A stretch of 64,000 nucleotides of DNA from contig DAOQWL010000002.1 of assembly GCA_035342095.1 (NCBI GenBank), positions 62,001 to 126,000 on the forward strand, given 5' to 3'. The first letter of the stretch is position 1. Every line of letters starts with the position of its first letter. The stretch is from PLanc-01 sp035342095 (lineage in GTDB: Bacteria > Planctomycetota > Phycisphaerae > Sedimentisphaerales > Anaerobacaceae). Both the position numbers and the translations under genes were made by a program. Under the pieces are notes generated by a model. The model was not told where the DNA came from. It did no database searches and saw only the letters and a list, made by a program, of their open reading frames with translations. Shown piece by piece: positions 42,036 through 49,761 of this stretch.

Positions 42036-42430
42036 GTTCCGCCCTCTTTTTCTGCCCACTGATCGAGATAGCTCTTGACTTTCCGGACGAAATCTCTCGC
42101 GGCCTCCAGCAACTCCTCGGCTTCTTGTCTTGTTACGCTGCGGTCCACTCCATAATCCCCGATGATCCTCTTACGATAGGCAATATTGAGTGCGTTTCCG
42201 AGGTGCCTATCGAGTATCCCGGCCTTGACAAAGCGTTCGCCGAACAGGCTAATCACCCCCCTGTGAGAGGAAGCCGTCAAACCTGTGGTAAGCAGCGCAG
42301 CCTCCGCAGCGAAGAACATGGCATAATAACCCCTGGAGGCGCAGGAATCGTAGTCCCCGGTGCCCAGAACATATTCGGCCGTGTGAAGGAACCTGTCGGC
42401 CTTTTCCATCAAGTCCCTCAACTCGGTCAT
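42032..42430 (-). CDS. HEPN domain protein of an MNT-HEPN pair
   Basis: A 132-residue helical protein. The core ADRFLHTAEYVLGTGDYDSC then SRGYYAMFFAAEAALLTTG then SSHRGVISLFGERFV matches the HEPN family (PF05168-like). The usual RxxYYAMFHA His is replaced by Phe (AMFFA), and no R-x4-6-H ribonuclease motif is visible anywhere. Catalysis is therefore doubtful. The ATG overlaps the MNT stop (ATGA), and its own stop overlaps the alpha-subunit GTG (GTGA). Its translation is thus coupled on both sides. Such pairs act as toxin and antitoxin (HepT/MntA type) or as a defence module. Here the pair sits inside an energy-metabolism operon. Confidence 0.8.
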   Translation of the reverse strand: MTELRDLMEKADRFLHTAEYVLGTGDYDSCASRGYYAMFFAAEAALLTTGLTASSHRGVISLFGERFVKAGILDRHLGNALNIAYRKRIIGDYGVDRSVTRQEAEELLEAARDFVRKVKSYLDQWAEKEGGT

Positions 42431-42747
42431 GCGGTCATCCCCTCTCTCCTGACGTTCAGCATGAACGGCGAGTTGTAGTTCTCAAAACGCTCCTGCGTAA
42501 CGGCTATGACGGAGACGAGTTCACCTTCGTTGAGGACGATATCGTATAGAAGATCGCTCAGGCTGTCCTCGACCTCACGAGGATTCAGCGACTGGTCGAC
42601 CAACACGAGCACGTCGACGTCCGAGTCTTTCGTTGCTTCACCTCTGGCGTGCGAGCCAAAAAGAACGACCCTCTTGATCCCCTCGCCGTATCTCTCGTGC
42701 AGATGAGCTTTTACCTGATCCACAAGGCGTTTGATCTTCAAGTCCAT
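42427..42747 (-). CDS. MNT-type nucleotidyltransferase of an MNT-HEPN pair
   Basis: A 106-residue minimal nucleotidyltransferase. The ATG at 42747 opens with MDLKIKRLVDQVKAHLHERY. The active site reads VVLFGSHARGEATKDSDVDV, a full GS-x10-DxD motif with a further Asp or acidic residue in the ELVSVI strand. In characterised pairs the MNT protein transfers AMP groups to a Tyr of the HEPN partner and so blocks it. Complete catalytic residues here predict an active enzyme. The gene lies 10 bases downstream of the ferredoxin gene and overlaps the HEPN gene, so it is transcribed with the oxidoreductase subunits. No separate promoter is apparent. Confidence 0.85.
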   Translation of the reverse strand: MDLKIKRLVDQVKAHLHERYGEGIKRVVLFGSHARGEATKDSDVDVLVLVDQSLNPREVEDSLSDLLYDIVLNEGELVSVIAVTQERFENYNSPFMLNVRREGMTA

Positions 42748-42757
42748 TGGCTCACCG

Positions 42758-43030
42758 CTATTCCTTGGCCACGTCCGCCGCGCGTTTCTTGGAGGATGTG
42801 ACCACGCTTCGAACGCGGCCGGCCTCTTCCCGCTGGACCTCGATGACCCCCTCCGGACAGACGATCGCACATCGGCAGCACGCGGTGCAGCCGGCGTCGT
42901 TCACCTGGGCCGGAAAGTAGCCGCTCCCGTTCGATTCCTTGGAGAACTCGATATTGTGTTTCGGGCAGACCGTGATGCACAAGCCGCAGCCCTTGCATCG
43001 CTCTGCGTCGATGATAATCTTCCCTGCCAT
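42758..43030 (-). CDS. 4Fe-4S ferredoxin subunit of the 2-oxoacid oxidoreductase
   Basis: A 90-residue iron-sulphur protein. Two CxxCxxCxxxCP clusters are visible: CKGCGLCITVCP at 12-23 and CTACCRCAIVCP at 48-59. They predict two [4Fe-4S] centres. It is the electron-carrying delta subunit for the oxidoreductase encoded downstream. A basic C-terminal tail (VRSVVTSSKKRAADVAKE) follows. The gene is the first of the minus-strand operon and lies divergent from the SDR gene, with about 210 bases between them. Placement before the MNT-HEPN pair suggests the pair was inserted between it and the alpha subunit gene. Confidence 0.92.
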   Translation of the reverse strand: MAGKIIIDAERCKGCGLCITVCPKHNIEFSKESNGSGYFPAQVNDAGCTACCRCAIVCPEGVIEVQREEAGRVRSVVTSSKKRAADVAKE

Positions 43031-43204
43031 TTCCTACGTCCCTGGCATTCTTAAGCATTCTCGCTCGCCCGGACGACCTAAACGGGACGGGCATCACCCC
43101 TCCCCCAACATGCCGGACATGCTAACGCGCCCCCAGTCGCTGTGTAAAGCACAAAACCTTCTGACTACCAGCGAACGTCGGTGTGCAAATCTTGTGCTTG
43201 AGAC

Positions 43205-43234
43205 TTGTCGCAAGTGCCTGTGCGGACGTATATT
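43205..43234 (+). promoter_or_regulatory. SDR gene promoter, probably giving leaderless mRNA
   Basis: TTGTCG (43205-43210) and TATATT (43229-43234) are 18 bases apart. The ATG at 43242 lies 8 bases past the end of the -10 box, where transcription should begin. No SD sequence precedes the ATG. TATTAT at 43231-43236 is an alternative -10 reading. Confidence 0.5.
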
Positions 43235-43241
43235 ATGTCGC

Positions 43242-44015
43242 ATGGAGAGCCGACTGTTCGATTTGACCGGCCGGACGGCCTTGGTTACCGGGGCCGGCCG
43301 GGGGATTGGGCTGGCCTTGGCTAACGGACTGGCCGAGCAGGGGGCGGATGTCGTCCTGGTCGCCCGGACTGAGAGCCAGCTCCTTTCGGCGAGGCAGTCT
43401 ATCGAGACGCGGACCGGGCGGAAGGTGTGGGCCTTTCCTTATGACTTGGCCGACCTGGAGGGGATTGAGCCCCTGTTCGACCGCATTGTTACAGCAGCCG
43501 GGGGGATCGATATCCTCGTGAACTGCGCGGGAACCACCGTGCGAGGACCCGCCGAGGAGATGCCGTTGGAGGATTTCAGCCGGGTGATGGAGGTGAACCT
43601 GACATCGGCATTACTACTGTCCCAGGCGTTCTGCCGGCATCGGCGTGCGGCGGGCAAAGGCGGGCGGATCATCAATATCGGTTCGCTGGCCTGCCATGCG
43701 GCCCGGCCGACCATCGCGGCCTACACGTGCAGCAAGATGGGCCTGCTCGGTCTGACGAAGGCCCTGGCGGTCGAGTGGGCCAGGCACGACATCAACGTGA
43801 ACGCCATCGGGCCGGGCTACATCGCGACCGAGTTGACCGCTCCTTTGCAGGCGGATGCCGAGTTCAGTCGGTGGGTGCTGTCCAAGACGCCGCTGGGACG
43901 CTGGGGTCGGCCGGAAGACCTCGTCGGCGTTGCGGTCCTGCTCGCGTCCTCCGCGGGGGACTTCATCACGGGACAGATCTTCTACGTCGATGGCGGCTGG
44001 ACCGCTCTCATTTAG
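43242..44015 (+). CDS. Short-chain dehydrogenase/reductase
   Basis: A 257-residue classical SDR oxidoreductase with a Rossmann fold. The NAD(P)-binding motif TGAGRGIG is near 14-21 and NCAG near 90. The catalytic Ser is in INIGSLACH near 141, and Tyr and Lys are in AYTCSKMG near 157-161. The C-terminal block is NVNAIGPGYIATELT with FITGQIFYVDGGW. The residue after the second strand is Arg (LVAR), which favours NADPH. It resembles gluconate 5-dehydrogenase and 3-oxoacyl-ACP reductase alike; substrate unknown. The start lacks an SD sequence and seems leaderless. The next gene follows 9 bases later and is probably co-transcribed. Confidence 0.88.
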   Translation: MESRLFDLTGRTALVTGAGRGIGLALANGLAEQGADVVLVARTESQLLSARQSIETRTGRKVWAFPYDLADLEGIEPLFDRIVTAAGGIDILVNCAGTTVRGPAEEMPLEDFSRVMEVNLTSALLLSQAFCRHRRAAGKGGRIINIGSLACHAARPTIAAYTCSKMGLLGLTKALAVEWARHDINVNAIGPGYIATELTAPLQADAEFSRWVLSKTPLGRWGRPEDLVGVAVLLASSAGDFITGQIFYVDGGWTALI

Positions 44016-44024
44016 GGGGATCAT

Positions 44025-45632
44025 ATGTGCCGAGTGACTGCTGGAGAATCTCTCGTGACGCCGGACTTGGGCAGATGGTGTGCACAGCACACCCTGCGTG
44101 TTCTCGTCCTGGCGGTTCTTGTCTGCGGACAGGCGATTGCCGGCCGGACGCTCTCGGTCACGCTGCGAAGCCGCGAGGCGATCGCGGATGCGCCCGCCCG
44201 ATTCAGCGTGGTTTACGAACAGCAGCAGTGGGACCCGTGCGACACCGCGATCATCATCTGCGACATGTGGGACCAGCACTGGTGCCAGGGTGCGACCGAA
44301 CGCGTCGGCGAGCTGGCGCCCGTGATGAATCAGGTGGTCTCGACTGCCAGGGACATGGGCGTCTTCATCATCCACGCGCCCAGCGACACGATGGAGCACT
44401 ACAAGGACCATCCGGCCCGCCGGAGGGCTATCGACGCTCCGAAGGCAACCAGCGTGCCCCAGGGCGTTACATCGTGGCGCACGTGGAAGGACAATGCGGA
44501 GAAGACGGTGGGTTACCCCATCGACGCCTCCGATGGCGGATGCGACTGCCAACCTCGGTGCAGAGAGGGTTCGCCCTGGACAGGCGAGGTCGGCACGATC
44601 CGGATTGACGAGGGCCGCGATGCGATCAGCGATTCCGGCGTCGAGATCTGGAATCTGCTCGAATCGCGCGGCATCGACAACGTGATCGTGATGGGTGTGC
44701 ACACGAACATGTGCGTGCTCGGTCGGCCGTTCGGGCTTCGCAATCTCGCCAACGCCGGCAAGAATGTCGTCCTGATGCGGGACCTAACCGACACGATGTA
44801 CAACTCCCGCAGGCCGCCGCAGGTGAGCCATTTCACCGGCACGGACCTGGTCGTCGAGCACGTCGAGCAGTACGTCTGCCCGACGACCACGTCCAACGTC
44901 TTCACAGGCCGGCCCGCATTTCGATTCAAGGAGGACAAGCGACCGCTCGTGGTGTTCCTCTCCGCGGAGAGCGAGTACAAGGCGGTCGAGACATTGCCCG
45001 ACTTTGCACGCGAGCTGGAACTCAAGCACGGCGTGGACGGCGAAATCCTCCAGGCGACGACGGCCAAGCAGGGCGACGCGATCCATACGATCCACGGCAT
45101 GGAGATCCTGACCGACGCGGACCTCGTCGTGGTCTTCGCGCGACGGCGGGCGTTCCAGCCGGAGCAGATGAAGTACCTTCGCGAGTTCCTGGCTCGCGGC
45201 GGGCCGTTGATCGGGCTTCGGACCGCCAGTCATGCGTTCGATGCACGAGGCACGGGCCCGAAGGGACATGAGGAGTGGCCCACATTCGATGCCGACGTGC
45301 TGGGCGGCAATTATCATGGCCACCACGGCGCCGGTCCGGTGGCGACGATCACCGCCGCCAGGGGCGTCGCGGCCGATCCGATTCTCAAGGGTGTCGAGCT
45401 GCCGCTGTCGAGCAATGGCTCGCTCTACCAGACGAGCCCGCTGGCGGGGGGCACGCGACTGTTGTTGGTCGGGAAAACCCCGGGCCAACAACCCGAGCCG
45501 GTTGCCTGGACGAATCGATATGGGAATTCGCGGGTGTTCTACACGTCGCTCGGTCATCCCGACGACTTCGAGAATCCGCAGTTCCGCAAGCTCCTGACGA
45601 ATGCGGTCTTCTGGGCGATGGCCAGGGACTGA
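44025..45632 (+). CDS. Isochorismatase-like hydrolase fused to a ThuA-like domain
   Basis: A 535-residue protein with an N-terminal hydrophobic segment (RVLVLAVLVCGQAIAG, about 25-40) that should export it. Residues about 70-290 form a cysteine-hydrolase domain: AIIICDMWDQHW holds the catalytic Asp, and IVMGVHTNMCVLGRPFGLRN holds the catalytic Cys near 229. Residues about 300-535 are ThuA-like: PLVVFLSAESEYKAVETL, DLVVVFARRRAFQPEQMKYL, GPLIGLRTASHAF, LGGNYHGHHGAG and RVFYTSLGHPDDF. ThuA domains are linked to trehalose and other sugar metabolism and to amidotransferase-like folds. The fusion and export point to a secreted hydrolase of unknown substrate. An SD-like AGGGGG lies before the ATG. 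Confidence 0.85.
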   Translation: MCRVTAGESLVTPDLGRWCAQHTLRVLVLAVLVCGQAIAGRTLSVTLRSREAIADAPARFSVVYEQQQWDPCDTAIIICDMWDQHWCQGATERVGELAPVMNQVVSTARDMGVFIIHAPSDTMEHYKDHPARRRAIDAPKATSVPQGVTSWRTWKDNAEKTVGYPIDASDGGCDCQPRCREGSPWTGEVGTIRIDEGRDAISDSGVEIWNLLESRGIDNVIVMGVHTNMCVLGRPFGLRNLANAGKNVVLMRDLTDTMYNSRRPPQVSHFTGTDLVVEHVEQYVCPTTTSNVFTGRPAFRFKEDKRPLVVFLSAESEYKAVETLPDFARELELKHGVDGEILQATTAKQGDAIHTIHGMEILTDADLVVVFARRRAFQPEQMKYLREFLARGGPLIGLRTASHAFDARGTGPKGHEEWPTFDADVLGGNYHGHHGAGPVATITAARGVAADPILKGVELPLSSNGSLYQTSPLAGGTRLLLVGKTPGQQPEPVAWTNRYGNSRVFYTSLGHPDDFENPQFRKLLTNAVFWAMARD

Positions 45633-45635
45633 GAG

Positions 45636-45730
45636 ATAGGACTTATAGGACGAATGGGACTCGTAGGACGCGAGCGCAACGCGAGGCGACATTGGTCCTA
45701 TCGGTCTCATTCGTCTTATGCGTCCCATGC
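45636..45730. repeat. Long palindromic repeat before the sigma factor gene
   Basis: The left half has TAGGACTTATAGGACGAATG and the right half has CATTCGTCTTATGCGTCC, which pair in opposite orientation with small changes. The centre contains CGCGAGCGCAACGCG. About 95 bases form an extended hairpin just after the preceding stop codon. It could end transcription of that gene but has no T-tract. Confidence 0.65.
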
Positions 45731-45817
45731 TCGTCGTTTTACAGAGGATTTACGCAGGACCTGTCAACCGTACCGCTACGATGCTCGTCTAAAGGAGCAG
45801 TTGGAGTCGTAGCCTCG

Positions 45818-46405
45818 ATGGGATACTCGGATGAGAATCTGATCGCCGCCCACCTCAAGGGTGATCCGACGGCGTTTCGCGAGCTGGTTCGCCGCTATGG
45901 GGACGGCGTGCTGGGGTATTTGTGCCATATGACGGGCAATCGAGACCAGGCCGAAGACCTTTTCCAGGAGACCTTCAAACGGGTCCACGAGAAGGCCCAC
46001 ACCTTCCGGGGCGAAGGCTTCAAGAGCTGGCTGTTCACCATCGCCACGCGAGTCACCATCGACGGCGCCCGCCGGCGGAAGCGGCGGGTGGCGGTCTCCC
46101 TGGATCAGGACAGCGACTGCGAAGAATCGACCGGCTCGCAGCTTGCGACGGTCGCGGACGAGAACGCCGCCAGTCCGCCCGACGAACTGCTCCGCCAGGA
46201 GCAAAAAGAGCAGGTCCGCAAGGCGGTCGAATCGCTCCCGACCGGCCAGCGGGCGACCCTCATTCTCGCCTACTACCAGCAGCTCAGCTATCGTGAGGTC
46301 GCCGAGGCGCTGGGCTGCTCGGTCGGTGCGGTGAAGACCCAGATGTCGAGGGCCCTGGCGACGTTGGCCCAGAGACTGCCGGATTCGATAGGTGCAACGA
46401 AATGA
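45818..46405 (+). CDS. ECF-type RNA polymerase sigma factor
   Basis: A 195-residue extracytoplasmic-function sigma factor. The ATG at 45818 follows GGAG. Region 2 covers about 8-85: ENLIAAHLKGDPTAFRELVR, GYLCHMTGNRDQAEDLFQET and TFRGEGFKSWLFTIATRVTI. A charged linker (QDSDCEESTGSQLATVADEN) is followed by region 4 near 130-185, with VESLPTGQRATLILAYYQQL and SYREVAEALGCSVGAVKTQM. Its stop overlaps the anti-sigma start (ATGA), the standard coupling that keeps the two in balance. It probably drives its own operon and outer-envelope genes. The target promoter motif cannot be read from one copy. Confidence 0.93.
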   Translation: MGYSDENLIAAHLKGDPTAFRELVRRYGDGVLGYLCHMTGNRDQAEDLFQETFKRVHEKAHTFRGEGFKSWLFTIATRVTIDGARRRKRRVAVSLDQDSDCEESTGSQLATVADENAASPPDELLRQEQKEQVRKAVESLPTGQRATLILAYYQQLSYREVAEALGCSVGAVKTQMSRALATLAQRLPDSIGATK

Positions 46406-48315
46406 ACACGCATCTGACAGATCAGCAGCTTATCGACTACCAGTTCGACCTGGCCTGCGAGGCGGACTCGAACGAGGCCCGCACGCACCTCGAAAAGTGC
46501 GAGGCCTGCCGCAAGCGGCTCCAGGAACTGGCCCGCAAGCTCTCGGCCCTGGAGGTGCTCCGCGACGACGTCAAGGCCTCGCCGGAGCTGTTGTCCACGA
46601 CGATCCGAACCGCAATGCGAGCGAACGACAGACGAATCCTGCTCCACAGACTGCCCTGGCTGGGCGCGGTCGCTGCGGCGGTCATCGTCGGCATCGCGCT
46701 GCTGAGCGTACCCAATCGGGCCGGCAAGGATGCGATGTCCCTGAGTCCGTCTGCGCCGGGCGTTGCGATGTCGCCGAGGCCGAAGGGGGCCGTGGAGGAA
46801 CCTCCTCTGGCAGAGCAGGCTGTAGCCGTGGGACACGCTGCTCAGACAGGTGAGATGCTTGCTATGAACGGGACACGGGACAGCGCCGGCCCCGTTCGTA
46901 GTGTGCCCGTAAGGGCATATCTTGACTTCCAAGAGGAGAAGATAACGCCTTACGGCGTCACTACAAACGGCCTTGCCACGGCAATCGACGAGCAGCCGCC
47001 CTTTGCGCCGGCCAGTGCGATTGAACTGGTCGTCCTGCCTCGCCGGGAGGACGTGCAACTGACGATCTACAACGCCGCCGATCTGACGCTCGTGCGAGAG
47101 CGGCGCAACCTCACGCTCAAACGCGGCTGGAACTGGCTCCAGTTCATGTGGGCCAACACGCTGATCGACCCGACCTCGCTGCACTTGGAGCCGCTGGAAC
47201 ACAAGGACCGGGTCGAGGTCCAGCAGTTGGTATTCCCGCCGCGACTGCGGGAACTCGGTCGCTGGCTGATTCACTCCGAGATCGAGGGCCCAACTCCCTT
47301 CGAGCTGACCTACTTCACCAGCGGCCTGTCCTGGCGGGCCTTCTACATGGGCACGCTCTCGCAGGACGAGAAGACCATGCACCTGGAGGGCTACGTCCGC
47401 GTCAACAACAGCAGCGGCGAGGACTACGAAGACGCCAAGACCCGCCTGATTGTGGGCCAAGTCCATCTGCTTGATGCAGTGGCCGAGCTTGCACGACGCC
47501 AGTATGCTTATGGTAGTCCGGTCCTGACGGGGGTGCTCGGGGGAGTCGCAGACAATGGGCTTTTTCTTGAGGACAAGAGCCTCGTGGTTGCCCAAGTGTT
47601 CAATTATGGCGGAGACCACGTGGAGTCTCTGAAACGCAAGGATATCCAGAAGGAAGGCCTCAGCGAGTACTTCCTCTATACGATTGAGGGCACCGAGACG
47701 ATCCCGAACGAGTGGGGCAAGCGGCTGCTCTCTTTTGAGGCCAATGACGTTCCGGTGAAGAGCCTGTGCAAGTACGATGAAGAGCGGTGGGGGGATCGGA
47801 CGATTCGGTTCCTGTCCTTAGCGAACGACAAGGAGCACAAGCTGGGCGAGACCCCGATTCCGGATGGCACGGTCCGCGTCTACGGTCGAGCGGACGAGCA
47901 GGGGCATCTGTCCTATGTCGGCGGTACTCGCGTCAAGTACATCCCAGTGGGCGAAGAGGTCGAGCTGGAGCTGGGTCGGGCTCGGCTGGTCGAGGTCAAA
48001 CCCGTCCTGATGGACGTCAAGACCGAGAATCACACCTTCGATACGAAGGGCGAGGTCAACGGCTGGGACAGAGTGCGAACGTGGAAGATCGAGGTCGTGA
48101 ATGCCCACACGCTGCCGGTGGAGATCGAGGTCACGCGGGGATTCGAGACGGCGTACTGGTCGCTGACGCCTGCCGGCGGCGATGCGACGTACCGCAAGCA
48201 CGACGCGACCCACGCCCGCTTCGAGTTGACCGTGCCGCCCCGACAGACGCAAGTTTTCGAGTATGAACTGACGACATATCATGGTGTGCGACAGGAGGCA
48301 TTATCCGTGAAGTAG
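46402..48315 (+). CDS. Anti-sigma factor fused to a DUF4139 extracytoplasmic domain
   Basis: A 637-residue membrane protein. The cytoplasmic N-terminus is a zinc anti-sigma domain with H29-x3-C33-x2-C36 (THLEKCEACRKRL). One membrane helix follows near 84-103 (LPWLGAVAAAVIVGIALL). A linker of about 100 residues leads to the domain at about 207-637. This domain is homologous over its length to the proteins at 49762 and 51180: VQLTIYNAADLTLVRERRNL, LSWRAFYMGTLSQDEKTMHL, EGLSEYFLYTIEGTETIP, and KYIPVGEEVELELG. DUF4139 occurs in MuiA-type proteins. Residues 164-190 are encoded by a palindromic repeat element, and the stop codon lies in another repeat. The extracytoplasmic part is the likely sensor. 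Confidence 0.88.
   Translation: MNTHLTDQQLIDYQFDLACEADSNEARTHLEKCEACRKRLQELARKLSALEVLRDDVKASPELLSTTIRTAMRANDRRILLHRLPWLGAVAAAVIVGIALLSVPNRAGKDAMSLSPSAPGVAMSPRPKGAVEEPPLAEQAVAVGHAAQTGEMLAMNGTRDSAGPVRSVPVRAYLDFQEEKITPYGVTTNGLATAIDEQPPFAPASAIELVVLPRREDVQLTIYNAADLTLVRERRNLTLKRGWNWLQFMWANTLIDPTSLHLEPLEHKDRVEVQQLVFPPRLRELGRWLIHSEIEGPTPFELTYFTSGLSWRAFYMGTLSQDEKTMHLEGYVRVNNSSGEDYEDAKTRLIVGQVHLLDAVAELARRQYAYGSPVLTGVLGGVADNGLFLEDKSLVVAQVFNYGGDHVESLKRKDIQKEGLSEYFLYTIEGTETIPNEWGKRLLSFEANDVPVKSLCKYDEERWGDRTIRFLSLANDKEHKLGETPIPDGTVRVYGRADEQGHLSYVGGTRVKYIPVGEEVELELGRARLVEVKPVLMDVKTENHTFDTKGEVNGWDRVRTWKIEVVNAHTLPVEIEVTRGFETAYWSLTPAGGDATYRKHDATHARFELTVPPRQTQVFEYELTTYHGVRQEALSVK
46892..46970. repeat. REP-like palindromic element inside the anti-sigma gene
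   Basis: The 79-base unit starts CCGTTCGTAGTG and ends CACTACAAACGG, a 12-base terminal inverted repeat with one mismatch. Inside are two short hairpins, TGCCCGTAAGGGCA and ACGCCTTACGGCGT. In reverse orientation it matches the intergenic copy at 55282-55356, and a half copy lies at 52582-52610. Here it is read through as codons 164-190. Confidence 0.85.
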
Positions 48316-48426
48316 CACGGGCATCTTGCCCGTGAGTCGCAGGGCCATCTTGGCCCTGCTATATAGCTGTCTTGGTTTCCACGGGCGTTCGCGCCCGTGA
48401 TACTCATGGGCAGGATGCCCATGCTA
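48313..48426. repeat. Compound palindromic repeat starting at the anti-sigma stop codon
   Basis: The unit begins TAGCACGGGCATCTTGCCCG and ends with its near-complement in CATGGGCAGGATGCCCATGC plus TA. Two further hairpins lie inside, AGGGCCATCTTGGCCCT and CACGGGCGTTCGCGCCCGTG. The first TAG of the element is the stop codon of the upstream gene. Confidence 0.8.
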
Positions 48427-48464
48427 CGGCGAAGCAATCATTCAGGTTTCTGGGAGACATGAGT

Positions 48465-49613
48465 ATGAACGCAAAACGTATTGCAGTGACGAGTTTTGGA
48501 GTCTGGCTGTTGGTGGCGGCGGGGGCGCAGGCGAGGATCAAGCTCGTCGCGCTGCCCGAGCGGGCCGCGACCGTCATCCGCCTGGACAATCCCAACGCGA
48601 CCCTGATCGAAGAGGAACGGGTGCTCACCCTCCAGAAGGGCCTCAACAAGGTGGATTTCTCCTGGAAGGGCGTCCAGATCGACGAGGACTCGATCCGGCT
48701 CGTGAGCCTGGACCATCCGGCCGACGTGACGCTGCTGAGCATCAGCTACCCGCCGGGCGAGGCGGCGCTGGTCTGGGAGATCAACAGTACAGGCGACTTC
48801 GCGGAGACCGTCCGCATCAGCTATCTGTTGAGCAATATCGACCGGCTCATCACCTACAAGGCGGTCGCGAACAAGGCGGAGACCTTCGTGGACCTCAAGA
48901 GCTACCTGGTCCTTCGCAACTTCTCGGGCGAGGACTTCGAGAAGGCCCGCGTTCTGCTCGACTACGGCGAGGCCTTCCAGCAGGGCATCGACCACGAGGA
49001 GACCAAGCAGATGTTGTTCCTGAGCGAGCCGAACGTCCCGGTCCGCAAGATCTGGACGTTCGACGCCGCGAGCCTGCCCTGGGACCCGGAACAGCTCGAG
49101 AACCAGAACGTGGGCATCCCGGTCAGCTACGAAGTGACCAACAGCGACAAGGCCGGCCTGGGCAAGTTCGCCCTCTGGGGCGGCAAGGCACGCCTCTTCC
49201 AGCAGGACGGGCACGGCTCCACGATCTTCCTGGGCGAGGACAACGCCTCGCTGGTCCCGGTCGGCGAGAAGATGGAACTCTACATCGGAGACAGCCGGGA
49301 CATCGTCGTCACGCAGCGCAAGATGCGGGACGCCCAGATCGAGATCCGCAAGAACAACAGCGGCGGCATAGTCCTGTTCGATACGGACGAGATCATCACC
49401 GCCAAGATCGAGAACTTCAAGGAGAGTTCCGCGGTGTTGACGATGATCCAGCACATCCCCGGCCAGTGGGACATGGCGGAGTGCAACCTCCAGTACACGA
49501 AGAAGGACGCCTTCACGCTCAAGTTCGAGATCGAGCTGCCCGCCCGGACCGAGATGGGCCCCGGGGTGAAGGAACTGACGATGCACTATCACCGTCGCAA
49601 CGTCCGTCCGTAA
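48465..49613 (+). CDS. Exported DUF4139-like protein, divergent member
   Basis: A 382-residue exported protein. The ATG at 48465 is 9 bases after GGGAG; the ATG at 48459 is closer than usual. The signal peptide is MNAKRIAVTSFGVWLLVAAG, with cleavage near AQA. The mature part, RIKLVALPERAATVIRLDNP and ERVLTLQKGLNKVDFSWKGV, follows the same beta-strand order as the DUF4139 neighbours. Other parallel blocks are LVLRNFSGEDFEKARVLLDY, FALWGGKARLFQQDGHGSTI and VPVGEKMELYIGDSRDIVV. It lacks the TIYNxADxTLVRE and WRAFYMGTL blocks of the others. No enzyme motif is seen. Position inside the cluster suggests a shared assembly or pathway. Confidence 0.72.
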   Translation: MNAKRIAVTSFGVWLLVAAGAQARIKLVALPERAATVIRLDNPNATLIEEERVLTLQKGLNKVDFSWKGVQIDEDSIRLVSLDHPADVTLLSISYPPGEAALVWEINSTGDFAETVRISYLLSNIDRLITYKAVANKAETFVDLKSYLVLRNFSGEDFEKARVLLDYGEAFQQGIDHEETKQMLFLSEPNVPVRKIWTFDAASLPWDPEQLENQNVGIPVSYEVTNSDKAGLGKFALWGGKARLFQQDGHGSTIFLGEDNASLVPVGEKMELYIGDSRDIVVTQRKMRDAQIEIRKNNSGGIVLFDTDEIITAKIENFKESSAVLTMIQHIPGQWDMAECNLQYTKKDAFTLKFEIELPARTEMGPGVKELTMHYHRRNVRP

Positions 49614-49622
49614 GAAGAAAGA

Positions 49623-49653
49623 GTGGCCACAGAGGGCACAGAGAACACAGAGA
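49623..49653. repeat. Short CACAGAG-type dispersed repeat
   Basis: GTGGCCACAGAGGGCACAGA then GAACACAGAGA is a run of CACAGAG-like units in the spacer between two DUF4139 genes. Related text in reverse orientation occurs near 5015-5042. Such strings are typical dispersed intergenic repeats. Confidence 0.55.
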
Positions 49654-49761
49654 AAAGGAAGGCGAGAACGTCAGAAGGTCGGAAATCTCCACGCTTTCGG
49701 CGCTCTTCCTTCATTCCTACTGCCATTCTCCTCTGTGGCACAAGGAAATAGGAGTAGTCCG

